A stretch of 6,878 nucleotides of DNA from Candidatus Izemoplasmatales bacterium (lineage in GTDB: Bacteria > Bacillota_I > Bacilli_A > Izemoplasmatales > Hujiaoplasmataceae), in NCBI GenBank assembly GCA_028699855.1, contig JAQVTV010000052.1:1-6878 (forward strand), given 5' to 3'. The first letter of the stretch is position 1. Each line of letters opens with the position of its first letter. A program made the position numbers and the translations under genes. The notes beneath the pieces are model-generated. The model saw nothing but the letters and a program-made list of their open reading frames with translations, ran no database searches and was not told where the DNA came from. This document shows, one piece after another, positions 1 through 6,650 of the stretch.

Positions 1-974
1 TCAAGCAAGCGGCGAAGTTCCGCTTTGTTGCCTTGGTCTTTGGCGTCGATAATTCTGTGTTTGATCTGATCGAGCAGCGACTGAGGTTGGTCGAAGAAAT
101 CAATCATTCCGGTCATGTCGTTGGACATGCGATTCAACAGTCGGGAGACGATGCTGTCGTTGAGTTCTGCGAATGCCTGCGAAAGATACTGTTCCATATG
201 AGATACTTGAGCGTCCAAATGGGATTTGAAGGAATTGAACTGCGTAATCTTGTCGGAAATGAGCGCTTGGATATCGATGGATGTCGGATCATCGATGGGA
301 GAGAACATCAACTGATTGTCCAAGTAATGCTTCATCTCGTGTTGGGAAAATGCTTCATTTGAAGCGATGAGTTGATTTTTTCTTTCCATGAGCGTGCGAA
401 TCGAGTCATCCATCTTGATGATTTCGGTATCGAGTGAATGGAATAGGGTCATGATCTCATGGTGGTGACGTGACACAATCTCTTGAAAATCATGCGAATG
501 CGTATCATAAATCGAGAAAATCTGCTCGTTGGAAAGGACGGATTCCAAATAGCGTTTTTTGAATGTATCAAAGAAATCGATGCGCACTTGAATCAGAGCT
601 TTATTCAAATAGTCGATGGTTGGGATGATGTCTTTCGTCCATAAGCGGTCATAATCGAGAATCAGACGGTTGTCCGCATGAACGGATTTTTCTGTATCGG
701 CGATAATTTCCTGACGGTCGACGATCACGGTTTCATCGTGAAAGAAGATGGAGTCTTTTAGATTCTGGGCTTGAATCTTCAAATCAGAAAGCCGCTCTGA
801 AACAGCGTTCAAGTTATTCTGGGTGATGTGGTAATGGGTTTTGGCGTGGTGATTGACTTTATCGAAGAAACGCTCAAAAAGCGCCAACTCATCTTTGAAG
901 GCGGATGCGGTCTGTTCTTGGTAGTGTTTTAGATTGTCGATGTCTTTTTGCAGCTTTTCTTCGTGGTCGGACAT
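1..974 (-). CDS. Predicted coiled-coil protein of unknown function, C-terminus cut by window edge
   Basis: No family is recognised. The minus-strand frame is open from the ATG at 974 to the left edge, giving 324 residues (begins MSDHEEKLQKDIDNLKHYQ) with no stop. The chain is rich in Asp, Glu, Lys, Gln, His, Ile and Leu, with only about four prolines and very few glycines, which implies long alpha helices and probable coiled coil throughout. I see no signal peptide, membrane segment, Walker motif or catalytic signature. One Trp (in DRLWTKD, around residue 111) and a proline-containing break near residue 228 (FSPIDDPTS) interrupt the helix pattern. The start is supported by a perfect AGGAGG five bases upstream. 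The stop of the larger coiled-coil gene lies 13 bases upstream, so the two are almost certainly co-transcribed and may work together. A structural or scaffold role is only an inference. The full length is unknown. Confidence 0.85.
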   Translation of the reverse strand, partial: MSDHEEKLQKDIDNLKHYQEQTASAFKDELALFERFFDKVNHHAKTHYHITQNNLNAVSERLSDLKIQAQNLKDSIFFHDETVIVDRQEIIADTEKSVHADNRLILDYDRLWTKDIIPTIDYLNKALIQVRIDFFDTFKKRYLESVLSNEQIFSIYDTHSHDFQEIVSRHHHEIMTLFHSLDTEIIKMDDSIRTLMERKNQLIASNEAFSQHEMKHYLDNQLMFSPIDDPTSIDIQALISDKITQFNSFKSHLDAQVSHMEQYLSQAFAELNDSIVSRLLNRMSNDMTGMIDFFDQPQSLLDQIKHRIIDAKDQGNKAELRRLL

Positions 975-987
975 GGGAGCCTCCTGT
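975..987 (-). promoter_or_regulatory. Intergenic spacer with strong ribosome binding site for the second coiled-coil gene
   Basis: Read on the minus strand, the 13-base gap holds AGGAGG (985-980), five bases before the ATG at 974. It is a perfect anti-16S match and fixes the start of the downstream gene. The gap has no room for a terminator, which supports a two-gene operon with independent, efficient initiation of the second gene. Confidence 0.85.
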
Positions 988-3900
988 TTAGCCGTTGATG
1001 ATGCGCTTCTGTTTCTCCTTGGCTTGGGTCTCCTCGCTCGCGATCTTGGTCCGCGTGAGGTCGTTCTTGTTTACGGTTTCCTTGAATATGGTTTCGGTTT
1101 TTTCGATAAGCAAGGAGTGGATTTCATCAAACGCGACAAAAGGTTTCAGCGTGATATCATCGTTATCGATGATGTCGCGATTACTCTGTTGTGATTGCAG
1201 GAAGTGATTGAGATCATGCGAGAAGAGGGTTTGGGTTTCCACATACTGCGACAGGAATGATTCCTGAGCTTTTTGGATTTGCTTGTATAACACGTAGTAA
1301 TCATCGGGCAAACGTTTCTTGACGGAACTGATCGCTTCGAGATACTTGGGACGAGAAGTGAACTTTTGGCCTTCGATTGCGGCCATTTGTTGATTCAATA
1401 GCTCCATTCTCTTCGTGATCAGCTGGTTTTTGTCGGTATCGATTCGGTTGACGAGCAGTTGGCGTTCGGAGGATAATTCATACGTGCGCTGTTCAAGGCG
1501 CTTCAGGGCACGACTAATGGAATCGGTGCGTTGTGATTCGAGCTGCTTGATCAATGCGCTTTCAACCGAGGCCACCACTTCGTTACGTCCCTTCAACAAT
1601 TGATACACACGTTGATAAGCTTTTTGGCGTTGTTCAAGGAACTTGCGTTCAGACTCATAGTGTGACTTCTCAAGTTTGAGCATCATATTGCGTGCATGCG
1701 TATTGTCGTCGATGATCTTGCTTAACTCTTTCTTGATGAATGCGAGTTGTTTCTCGTTTTGTTGGGTATACGTGATATAGGACTGGTTCACAGCCAACAC
1801 TTTGTCTTTGAAGACCCGCTCAAGTTTATGGATATCTTTTTGGTAATGCGACAAGGTGCGACGTTTCTTTTTGCCGATATTGACGGCTTGATAAATCAGT
1901 TGGTCGTAATAGGTATCGATCATTTTCAGGGTATGAGCTGCATGGGCATTAGCACGATCGATGAACAGCACGTCCTGATGGATAATGGCGGTTTCGGCTT
2001 TGTCGATGGCAGAAGAAAGCGTGGACTTGAGCGATGCGAGGAATGTCAAGGACTTGACATAAAACGATAGCAACGTCTGTTTGGCTTTCTTGGGCGAAGT
2101 CCGCTTTCTCATCAAGGCATTGCGGGAAGCATCTGCGAGGATGCAGTATTGGGTGAAGAAGCGATGGTGGGTATGAGAGAGTTCGTTTCCATCATAAGCC
2201 GGATGGATCTCCATGATCGCTTGTCTGGCATGCGAGAAAGATAAATCGATCCGATGACACACAAAATGCAAGAAGAGGTTGTGTGCGATGATCATCGCGC
2301 TTTGCTGTGTCGCATTCGCCGTATCAAGACCCATCAACAGGTGTTTGAGTCTTATGATATGGGGCTCCCACAGCTGCGCGATGGATGCTTGAGCCGTGAA
2401 TAAATGATGATGATACATCTGGATGGCTTGACGGCTTTTGAGCACCTTCCGTTCCAATTGCTCATTGACTTCGCGTTTGATGCGCTCGCGTTGACCTTCG
2501 AGGTGATAGGCATATTCGCGGGTATTGTCAGATTGCGCGATGCGTGCTTGAAAGTGTTCGTGGTCTCGGGTGTTGAGATCAAGTATGCTTTGGGTGCGGT
2601 GGATGTATTCGATGACGTGATCTGACCCGTCGCTTTTCTGGTTTTCGTGGTTGATGTGCAATTGTTGGTACTTGCGGGCATAGAGATGGTTGATGGAGTC
2701 GAAGCGATACGAAATGTCCAGTTCAGCCAATTGTTCCTTCAAACCAGATGACACCATTTCATGGTTGTGAATCTTCGTGAAATACGTCAGTTCACGCTCA
2801 AAGGCGATATCACGGATCTCTTTCTCGAGGTCTATGAGGGCCAGTTGATGGGTGAGATCGACATTCAGGAGTTGCTGTTCCAGATGAAGATGGGTCACAG
2901 ACCGTTCCACCAAGAGCAGATTCTCGCGATAGGCGGCGAGCGAACGGATTTTCTGCGTGTTGATATCGTGTTGGTAACACGCAAAATAGGCGTCGTTGTC
3001 AAGACGAGCGACATATTTATCATAGTCACCCGTGACATCGGCGTTTTCCATTTGTTTGCGTATTTCAGCGATTTCCAACTGATTTTGCGATTCCAGAGTA
3101 ATGATATTCTTACTCAAAGTATCGATAGCTGAAATCATGTCGGTCAATTTGGCCGTCACGCCATTGATCTGGGCGATGACCCTGATTTTATAGTCTTCTA
3201 CGGTTTTTGCGCTTTGCTTGATGTATTGATACTTGCTTTCGGTGATACGCTGGTTGTAAGCGATGAGATCCGACAACTGATTATCCAACTCCGCAAAAGT
3301 CTCATTGGTGTAAAAAGCGAAGTTGCTGTAGAGGTCGATGCTGTTCTGAATGAAAGAAGCCGGCATCAAATACGCGAGTTTGATTTCTTCGGTTCGTTGG
3401 AAAGAATCAACCTTGATCTTTTTAATCTCATTTTGGTATTTGGAAATGAACATATCCGTCATCGCTTGGTTGCGATGCAGGAGGTATTCAGCCTTTTTTT
3501 GTACGATTTCATATTGCATGATGGCCTTTTCGAGTTGAAGGCGATTGCCTTCACGATCATACGTCAAAATCCGGGATCCGATGATTTTCAGAGACCGCTC
3601 GAGTTCTGCCCGAATCATCGCTTCAAAGACGGATCTTTTATGGTTCACATCTTTGATTTTTTTGACAAATTGGCGAATATTCGTTTGATTCAGGAGCGTA
3701 TGCGGCTTTTGTCTCTCGTGTGACAGCTTTAAGATCGATTGCATGTGATGAGTAAAGACTTCAGACGTTGATTTGAAGATCGAGGTGAGGTTGTTTTTGG
3801 TTTCACGGAGTTTTTCTAACGTCTGCAGGATGGATTCGTTCATGAACTTCGTGTCATTCATTTGATCGTGACCGAGTTGTTTTCCGAGTTCACTCAACGC

Positions 3901-4449
3901 ATATTTGGATGATTCAATGGTCCACAGCAGTTGGTTGGCTTGGTCGGAGTTGATATTTTGATAATCGAGGAACGTCTGTGACAAACGTTCGTTTTCCATG
4001 TCGATGAAGTCGTGATGCACCTGCATCTCATGATCGATCCGCTGGTTGATTTCCAACGTGAGTTGAAGGTAGTGTTGGTAGGCTTCCTGTTTCAACTCGT
4101 CGATGGTGTCCATGACTTGGTTGAACTGCGCATTTTCTTCGTTGATTTCTTCTTGAACATCGGTTTCATGTGCACGGACATGTGCATCGATTCCCGCGAA
4201 TAATTCGACATACTCGCACCGAATGAAGTTTAAGGCGGCTTGATAGTCGTGTTCACGATTTGTGTAGTCATGAAGATGGGATTGTGCGATTTCCTCGAAA
4301 TGTGTGTGAAGTTGACCAAGCTCAATTTCGTGGTGGGCAAGATGCATATACAAATCACGCTCAAGTTTCTCTCGAGCGTTCTTGAAATCGGATTCAAGCT
4401 TCGGAAAGTGTTTCAGGTAATACGATATAATATCGCGATTTTTTGCCAT
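988..4449 (-). CDS. Giant predicted coiled-coil protein (1153 aa), function unknown
   Basis: I do not recognise this protein. The ATG at 4449 gives 1153 residues (MAKNRDIISYY to KRIING) ending in TAA. An in-frame ATG at 4491 would add 14 residues, but it lacks a ribosome binding site and lies upstream of the predicted transcript start. The ATG at 4449 has GGAG seven bases before it. Only about nine prolines and two tryptophans occur, with dense Glu, Gln, Lys, Arg, His, Leu and Ile, so nearly the whole chain should be helical. A long helical part covers residues 1 to about 690. A denser hydrophobic stretch (about 694-790, from LWEPHIIRLKHLL to RTSPKK) may be a small globular or hinge-like break. 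A second charged helical part runs to about 1045, followed by a tail after Pro1048. No signal peptide, membrane span, Walker A or SMC-type ATPase end is visible, so it is probably cytoplasmic. Length and composition resemble bacterial cytoskeletal or scaffold proteins in general, but that role is inference. It leads an operon with the next coiled-coil gene. Confidence 0.9.
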   Translation of the reverse strand: MAKNRDIISYYLKHFPKLESDFKNAREKLERDLYMHLAHHEIELGQLHTHFEEIAQSHLHDYTNREHDYQAALNFIRCEYVELFAGIDAHVRAHETDVQEEINEENAQFNQVMDTIDELKQEAYQHYLQLTLEINQRIDHEMQVHHDFIDMENERLSQTFLDYQNINSDQANQLLWTIESSKYALSELGKQLGHDQMNDTKFMNESILQTLEKLRETKNNLTSIFKSTSEVFTHHMQSILKLSHERQKPHTLLNQTNIRQFVKKIKDVNHKRSVFEAMIRAELERSLKIIGSRILTYDREGNRLQLEKAIMQYEIVQKKAEYLLHRNQAMTDMFISKYQNEIKKIKVDSFQRTEEIKLAYLMPASFIQNSIDLYSNFAFYTNETFAELDNQLSDLIAYNQRITESKYQYIKQSAKTVEDYKIRVIAQINGVTAKLTDMISAIDTLSKNIITLESQNQLEIAEIRKQMENADVTGDYDKYVARLDNDAYFACYQHDINTQKIRSLAAYRENLLLVERSVTHLHLEQQLLNVDLTHQLALIDLEKEIRDIAFERELTYFTKIHNHEMVSSGLKEQLAELDISYRFDSINHLYARKYQQLHINHENQKSDGSDHVIEYIHRTQSILDLNTRDHEHFQARIAQSDNTREYAYHLEGQRERIKREVNEQLERKVLKSRQAIQMYHHHLFTAQASIAQLWEPHIIRLKHLLMGLDTANATQQSAMIIAHNLFLHFVCHRIDLSFSHARQAIMEIHPAYDGNELSHTHHRFFTQYCILADASRNALMRKRTSPKKAKQTLLSFYVKSLTFLASLKSTLSSAIDKAETAIIHQDVLFIDRANAHAAHTLKMIDTYYDQLIYQAVNIGKKKRRTLSHYQKDIHKLERVFKDKVLAVNQSYITYTQQNEKQLAFIKKELSKIIDDNTHARNMMLKLEKSHYESERKFLEQRQKAYQRVYQLLKGRNEVVASVESALIKQLESQRTDSISRALKRLEQRTYELSSERQLLVNRIDTDKNQLITKRMELLNQQMAAIEGQKFTSRPKYLEAISSVKKRLPDDYYVLYKQIQKAQESFLSQYVETQTLFSHDLNHFLQSQQSNRDIIDNDDITLKPFVAFDEIHSLLIEKTETIFKETVNKNDLTRTKIASEETQAKEKQKRIING

Positions 4450-4456
4450 TTTACCA

Positions 4457-4460
4457 CTCC
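4457..4460 (-). promoter_or_regulatory. Ribosome binding site deciding the start of the 1153-aa gene
   Basis: The minus strand reads GGAG followed by seven bases (TGGTAAA) and then the ATG at 4449. No comparable purine-rich motif precedes the in-frame ATG at 4491, so this site decides the start. Confidence 0.75.
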
Positions 4461-4479
4461 GAACTAGTGCTATGTATTT

Positions 4480-4508
4480 ATTATAATACACATAATATCA
4501 TAATTCAA
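4480..4508 (-). promoter_or_regulatory. Sigma-A type promoter of the coiled-coil operon
   Basis: On the minus strand a -35 box TTGAAT (4508-4503; first four bases match the TTGACA consensus) is followed after exactly 17 bases by a perfect -10 box TATAAT (4485-4480). Transcription would begin near 4473, giving a leader of about 24 bases before the ATG at 4449. This start would also exclude the in-frame ATG at 4491 from the message. An imperfect symmetry, TGTATT-N6-AATACA (4473-4490), overlays the -10 box and may be nothing more than AT-rich promoter sequence. Confidence 0.7.
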
Positions 4509-4522
4509 TAAAACAGTAGGAA

Positions 4523-4540
4523 ATAAATCGCGTGATTTAT
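4523..4540. promoter_or_regulatory. Perfect 7-bp inverted repeat, candidate operator between divergent promoters
   Basis: The sequence ATAAATCGCGTGATTTAT has two perfect 7-bp arms (ATAAATC and GATTTAT) around a 4-base centre. It overlaps where the ruvB -35 box would lie and sits about 50 to 67 bases upstream of the predicted start of the coiled-coil operon. A dimeric repressor or activator could bind here. It does not match the Gram-positive LexA box pattern, and I cannot assign it to a known regulator. Confidence 0.4.
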
Positions 4541-4550
4541 CGCCGATATT

Positions 4551-4559
4551 TGATATAAT
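4551..4559 (+). promoter_or_regulatory. Extended -10 promoter of ruvB-queA
   Basis: TGATATAAT is a perfect extended -10 element (TGN followed by TATAAT at 4554-4559). The -35 region is poor: GTGATT at 4532-4537, with 16-base spacing, matches at three positions. The TG extension probably compensates. Transcription would start near 4566, leaving only about 14 bases of leader before the ATG at 4580, with the ribosome binding site at the very 5' end of the message. Confidence 0.65.
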
Positions 4560-4565
4560 AGAAGC

Positions 4566-4571
4566 GAGGTG
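4566..4571 (+). promoter_or_regulatory. Ribosome binding site of ruvB
   Basis: GAGGTG lies eight bases upstream of the ATG at 4580. It supports that start, which also gives a protein of the usual RuvB length. Confidence 0.75.
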
Positions 4572-4579
4572 TTCACACT

Positions 4580-5584
4580 ATGGATAAACGCATTACTTCC
4601 AACAATTTACTTGTGGATGATGAAATCGAAGTTACATTGCGTCCGCAATTTTTTAGTGAATATATTGGTCAGACAAACGTCAAAGAGATGATGTCAATCG
4701 CCGTGCAGGCAGCCAAAAAGCGCGCGGAGTCGCTTGATCACGTGCTCTTGTACGGACCGCCAGGTTTAGGCAAAACAACGCTTGCGCAAGTCATTGCGAA
4801 TGAACTGCAAGTGTCAATCAAAATCGTCAGTGGACCGACCATTGAACGCACCGGAGATCTTGCGGCGATTCTCACTTCTCTAGAGCCGGGAGATGTGTTG
4901 TTTATCGACGAGATACATCGACTTCCGAAAATCGTTGAAGAAATCTTGTATTCTTCCATGGAAGATTTCGTCATTGACATAGTGGTTGGAAAAGATTCAG
5001 GCGCAAAGTCGATACGGGTTGATTTACCGCCATTTACCTTGATTGGCGCAACCACACGTTTCGGTGATTTGTCCGGACCGTTGCGCGAGCGATTCGGCAT
5101 TGTCCATCGCCTTGATTTCTATGAGGATTCCGAGTTGGAAACCATTTGTTCCCGCACGGGAAGAATATATGAATGCCCAATCGAGGAAGCCGCAGTGAAA
5201 GAATTGGCGATGCGGAGCCGTGGCACGCCTCGGATCGTCAACCGTTTGTTTCGTCGTGTGCGGGATTTCGCCGACATCTTGGGGGACGGAACGGTCACCC
5301 TGGAAATTACGCGCAAGGCTCTTGACAAACTGAAGATAGACGATTGCGGTTTGGATCGAAAGGATCGCGAGTATTTGGGTGCAATCATCGAAAAATATCG
5401 CGGAGGGCCCGTTGGTCTGGAAACCATTGCAACATCCATCAGCGAAGATCCGCAGACACTTGAAGACGTTTACGAACCTTTTTTGATTCAAAAAGGATAT
5501 CTGTCGCGGACGCCTCGAGGGCGCGTTGTTACGGAGAAAGCCTATCGTCACTTGAAGAAATCATTTCAGGATAGCTTGTTTTAG
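4580..5584 (+). CDS. ruvB: Holliday junction branch migration DNA helicase RuvB
   Basis: RuvB is the AAA+ hexameric motor that, with RuvA, drives branch migration of Holliday junctions during recombination and repair in the cytoplasm. The 334-residue product has the normal family length. Visible parts in order are: the N-terminal [12 protein letters not shown] segment (about 20-31), Walker [10 protein letters not shown] (59-67), [16 protein letters not shown] (84-99), Walker [11 protein letters not shown] (106-115), sensor I LIGATTR (154-160), the arginine-finger motif GPLRERFG (166-173), sensor II around GTPRIVNR (Arg218), and the C-terminal winged-helix domain with [10 protein letters not shown] and LSRTPRGR. 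All catalytic motifs look intact. Its promoter is its own, divergent from the coiled-coil operon. It is followed without a gap by queA. The usual upstream partner ruvA is not in the window, so it must be encoded elsewhere if RuvAB works normally here. Confidence 0.98.
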   Translation: MDKRITSNNLLVDDEIEVTLRPQFFSEYIGQTNVKEMMSIAVQAAKKRAESLDHVLLYGPPGLGKTTLAQVIANELQVSIKIVSGPTIERTGDLAAILTSLEPGDVLFIDEIHRLPKIVEEILYSSMEDFVIDIVVGKDSGAKSIRVDLPPFTLIGATTRFGDLSGPLRERFGIVHRLDFYEDSELETICSRTGRIYECPIEEAAVKELAMRSRGTPRIVNRLFRRVRDFADILGDGTVTLEITRKALDKLKIDDCGLDRKDREYLGAIIEKYRGGPVGLETIATSISEDPQTLEDVYEPFLIQKGYLSRTPRGRVVTEKAYRHLKKSFQDSLF

Positions 5585-6622
5585 ATGAAAACACGTGATT
5601 TCGCCTATGAACTGCCCAAGGAATTGATTGCGCAGACGCCACTCGAAAATCGTGCCGATTCAAGGCTGTTATTGCTCGATCGCGATACCGGAGCCTCACG
5701 TCATGCACATTTTTATCATTTGCCTGATTACCTCCACGCCGGGGATGTCGTTGTGCTCAATGACACGAAAGTGTTGCCCGCACGTCTGATCGGTGTGAAA
5801 GCAGAAACCAACGCCCACATCGAGATATTGCTTCTGAGACAGATCAAGGGTGATGTGTGGGAAACTTTGGTGAAACCGTCGCGACGCGTGAAAGTCGGCA
5901 CGAGGATCGTCTTTGGTGACGGGTTGATTGAAGCCACATGCATATGTGAGTCCGATGAGGGGCTGAGGCATTTGGAGTTTCGATATCAGGGTATTTTTTA
6001 TGAAGTTCTCGAACGACTGGGAGAAATGCCCTTGCCCCCCTATATCCACGAGAAACTGCTCGACCGCAGCCGTTATCAGACGGTCTATTCCAAAGAACTC
6101 GGGAGTGCCGCCGCGCCGACTGCCGGACTGCATTTCACCCCGGAACTTTTGCATCAGATAGCCGATAAAAACATCGAGATCGTCTATCTGACTTTACATG
6201 TGGGTTTAGGGACTTTTCGCCCGGTACAAGTCGATGACATCCATGCGCATCAGATGCATCGAGAATACTACCACCTGTCTTCAAAAAGCGCGTCGATTCT
6301 CAACAAAGCGAAAAGCGAAGGCAGAAGAATCATCGCTGTCGGAACCACATCCACGAGAACGCTTGAGAGCATCATGCAGTTATATGGGACATTTAACGAA
6401 GCCTCGGGTTTCACAGACATCTTCATTTATCCCGGATACGTTTTTCGAGCCATTGATTGTCTGATCACCAATTTCCATTTACCGATGTCGACTTTGATCA
6501 TGATGGTTTCGGCATTCAGTTCTCGGGAACATATTTTAGCGGCATATCAAGAAGCCATTCGAGAACGCTATCGCTTCTTTTCATTCGGCGACGCCATGAT
6601 GATCGGCAGGAACTTGTGGTAA
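5585..6622 (+). CDS. queA: S-adenosylmethionine:tRNA ribosyltransferase-isomerase QueA
   Basis: QueA transfers and isomerises the ribosyl group of S-adenosylmethionine onto preQ1 already inserted at the wobble base of tRNA (GUN anticodons), giving epoxyqueuosine. The 345-residue protein has the family's usual length and signatures: the N-terminal [19 protein letters not shown] (5-23), [14 protein letters not shown] (55-68), [12 protein letters not shown] (173-184), [11 protein letters not shown] (204-214), [11 protein letters not shown] (252-262), [11 protein letters not shown] (277-287), [17 protein letters not shown] (295-311) and [12 protein letters not shown] (329-340). The ATG begins on the base after the ruvB TAG stop. 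The nearest Shine-Dalgarno-like motif, AGGA (5568-5571) inside ruvB, is 13 bases away, longer than ideal, so translational coupling to ruvB is likely. A terminator follows at once. The usual neighbour tgt is not downstream. Instead, a convergent queuosine precursor transporter gene lies there. Confidence 0.98.
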   Translation: MKTRDFAYELPKELIAQTPLENRADSRLLLLDRDTGASRHAHFYHLPDYLHAGDVVVLNDTKVLPARLIGVKAETNAHIEILLLRQIKGDVWETLVKPSRRVKVGTRIVFGDGLIEATCICESDEGLRHLEFRYQGIFYEVLERLGEMPLPPYIHEKLLDRSRYQTVYSKELGSAAAPTAGLHFTPELLHQIADKNIEIVYLTLHVGLGTFRPVQVDDIHAHQMHREYYHLSSKSASILNKAKSEGRRIIAVGTTSTRTLESIMQLYGTFNEASGFTDIFIYPGYVFRAIDCLITNFHLPMSTLIMMVSAFSSREHILAAYQEAIRERYRFFSFGDAMMIGRNLW

Positions 6623-6650
6623 AAAAAAACTGGTCGATTACCAGTTTTCT
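6621..6650. terminator. Bidirectional intrinsic terminator between queA and the convergent transporter gene
   Basis: A 9-bp stem (6626-6634 with 6640-6648) encloses the 5-base loop CGATT; its core is ACTGGT pairing with ACCAGT. Going leftward it is followed by an unbroken T run (complement of the A tract 6621-6629), a strong terminator shape for the transporter gene. Going rightward, the stem ends in TTTTCT, a weaker T tract for queA. The element fills the whole gap between the two stop codons. Confidence 0.85.

Noticed and set aside
33..362. Plus-strand open frame of 109 codons
   Set aside because: It is antisense to the uninterrupted, ribosome-binding-site-supported coiled-coil gene that starts at 974; no recognisable protein.
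3214..3723. Plus-strand open frame of 169 codons
   Set aside because: It lies entirely antisense to the coiled-coil gene, has no convincing ribosome binding site or family motif, and follows from the codon composition of the real gene.
988..4449. SMC- or Rad50-like ATPase identity for the giant coiled-coil protein
   Set aside because: There is no Walker A, Walker B or ABC signature at either end, and the break near residues 694-786 does not resemble an SMC hinge (glycine content is low).
4460..4475. Possible LexA (SOS) box, starting CGAAC at 4460
   Set aside because: Only one half-site is present; the second arm (expected GTTCG after four bases) reads GCTAT. There is no support for SOS control.
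4450..4491. Longer start for the 1153-aa protein at the in-frame ATG 4491 (adds 14 residues)
   Set aside because: It has no ribosome binding site, lies upstream of the predicted transcript start and overlaps the promoter. The ATG at 4449 has GGAG at seven bases.
5024..5551. Minus-strand open frame of 175 codons inside ruvB
   Set aside because: Shadow of the intact, motif-complete ruvB; the product has no family features.
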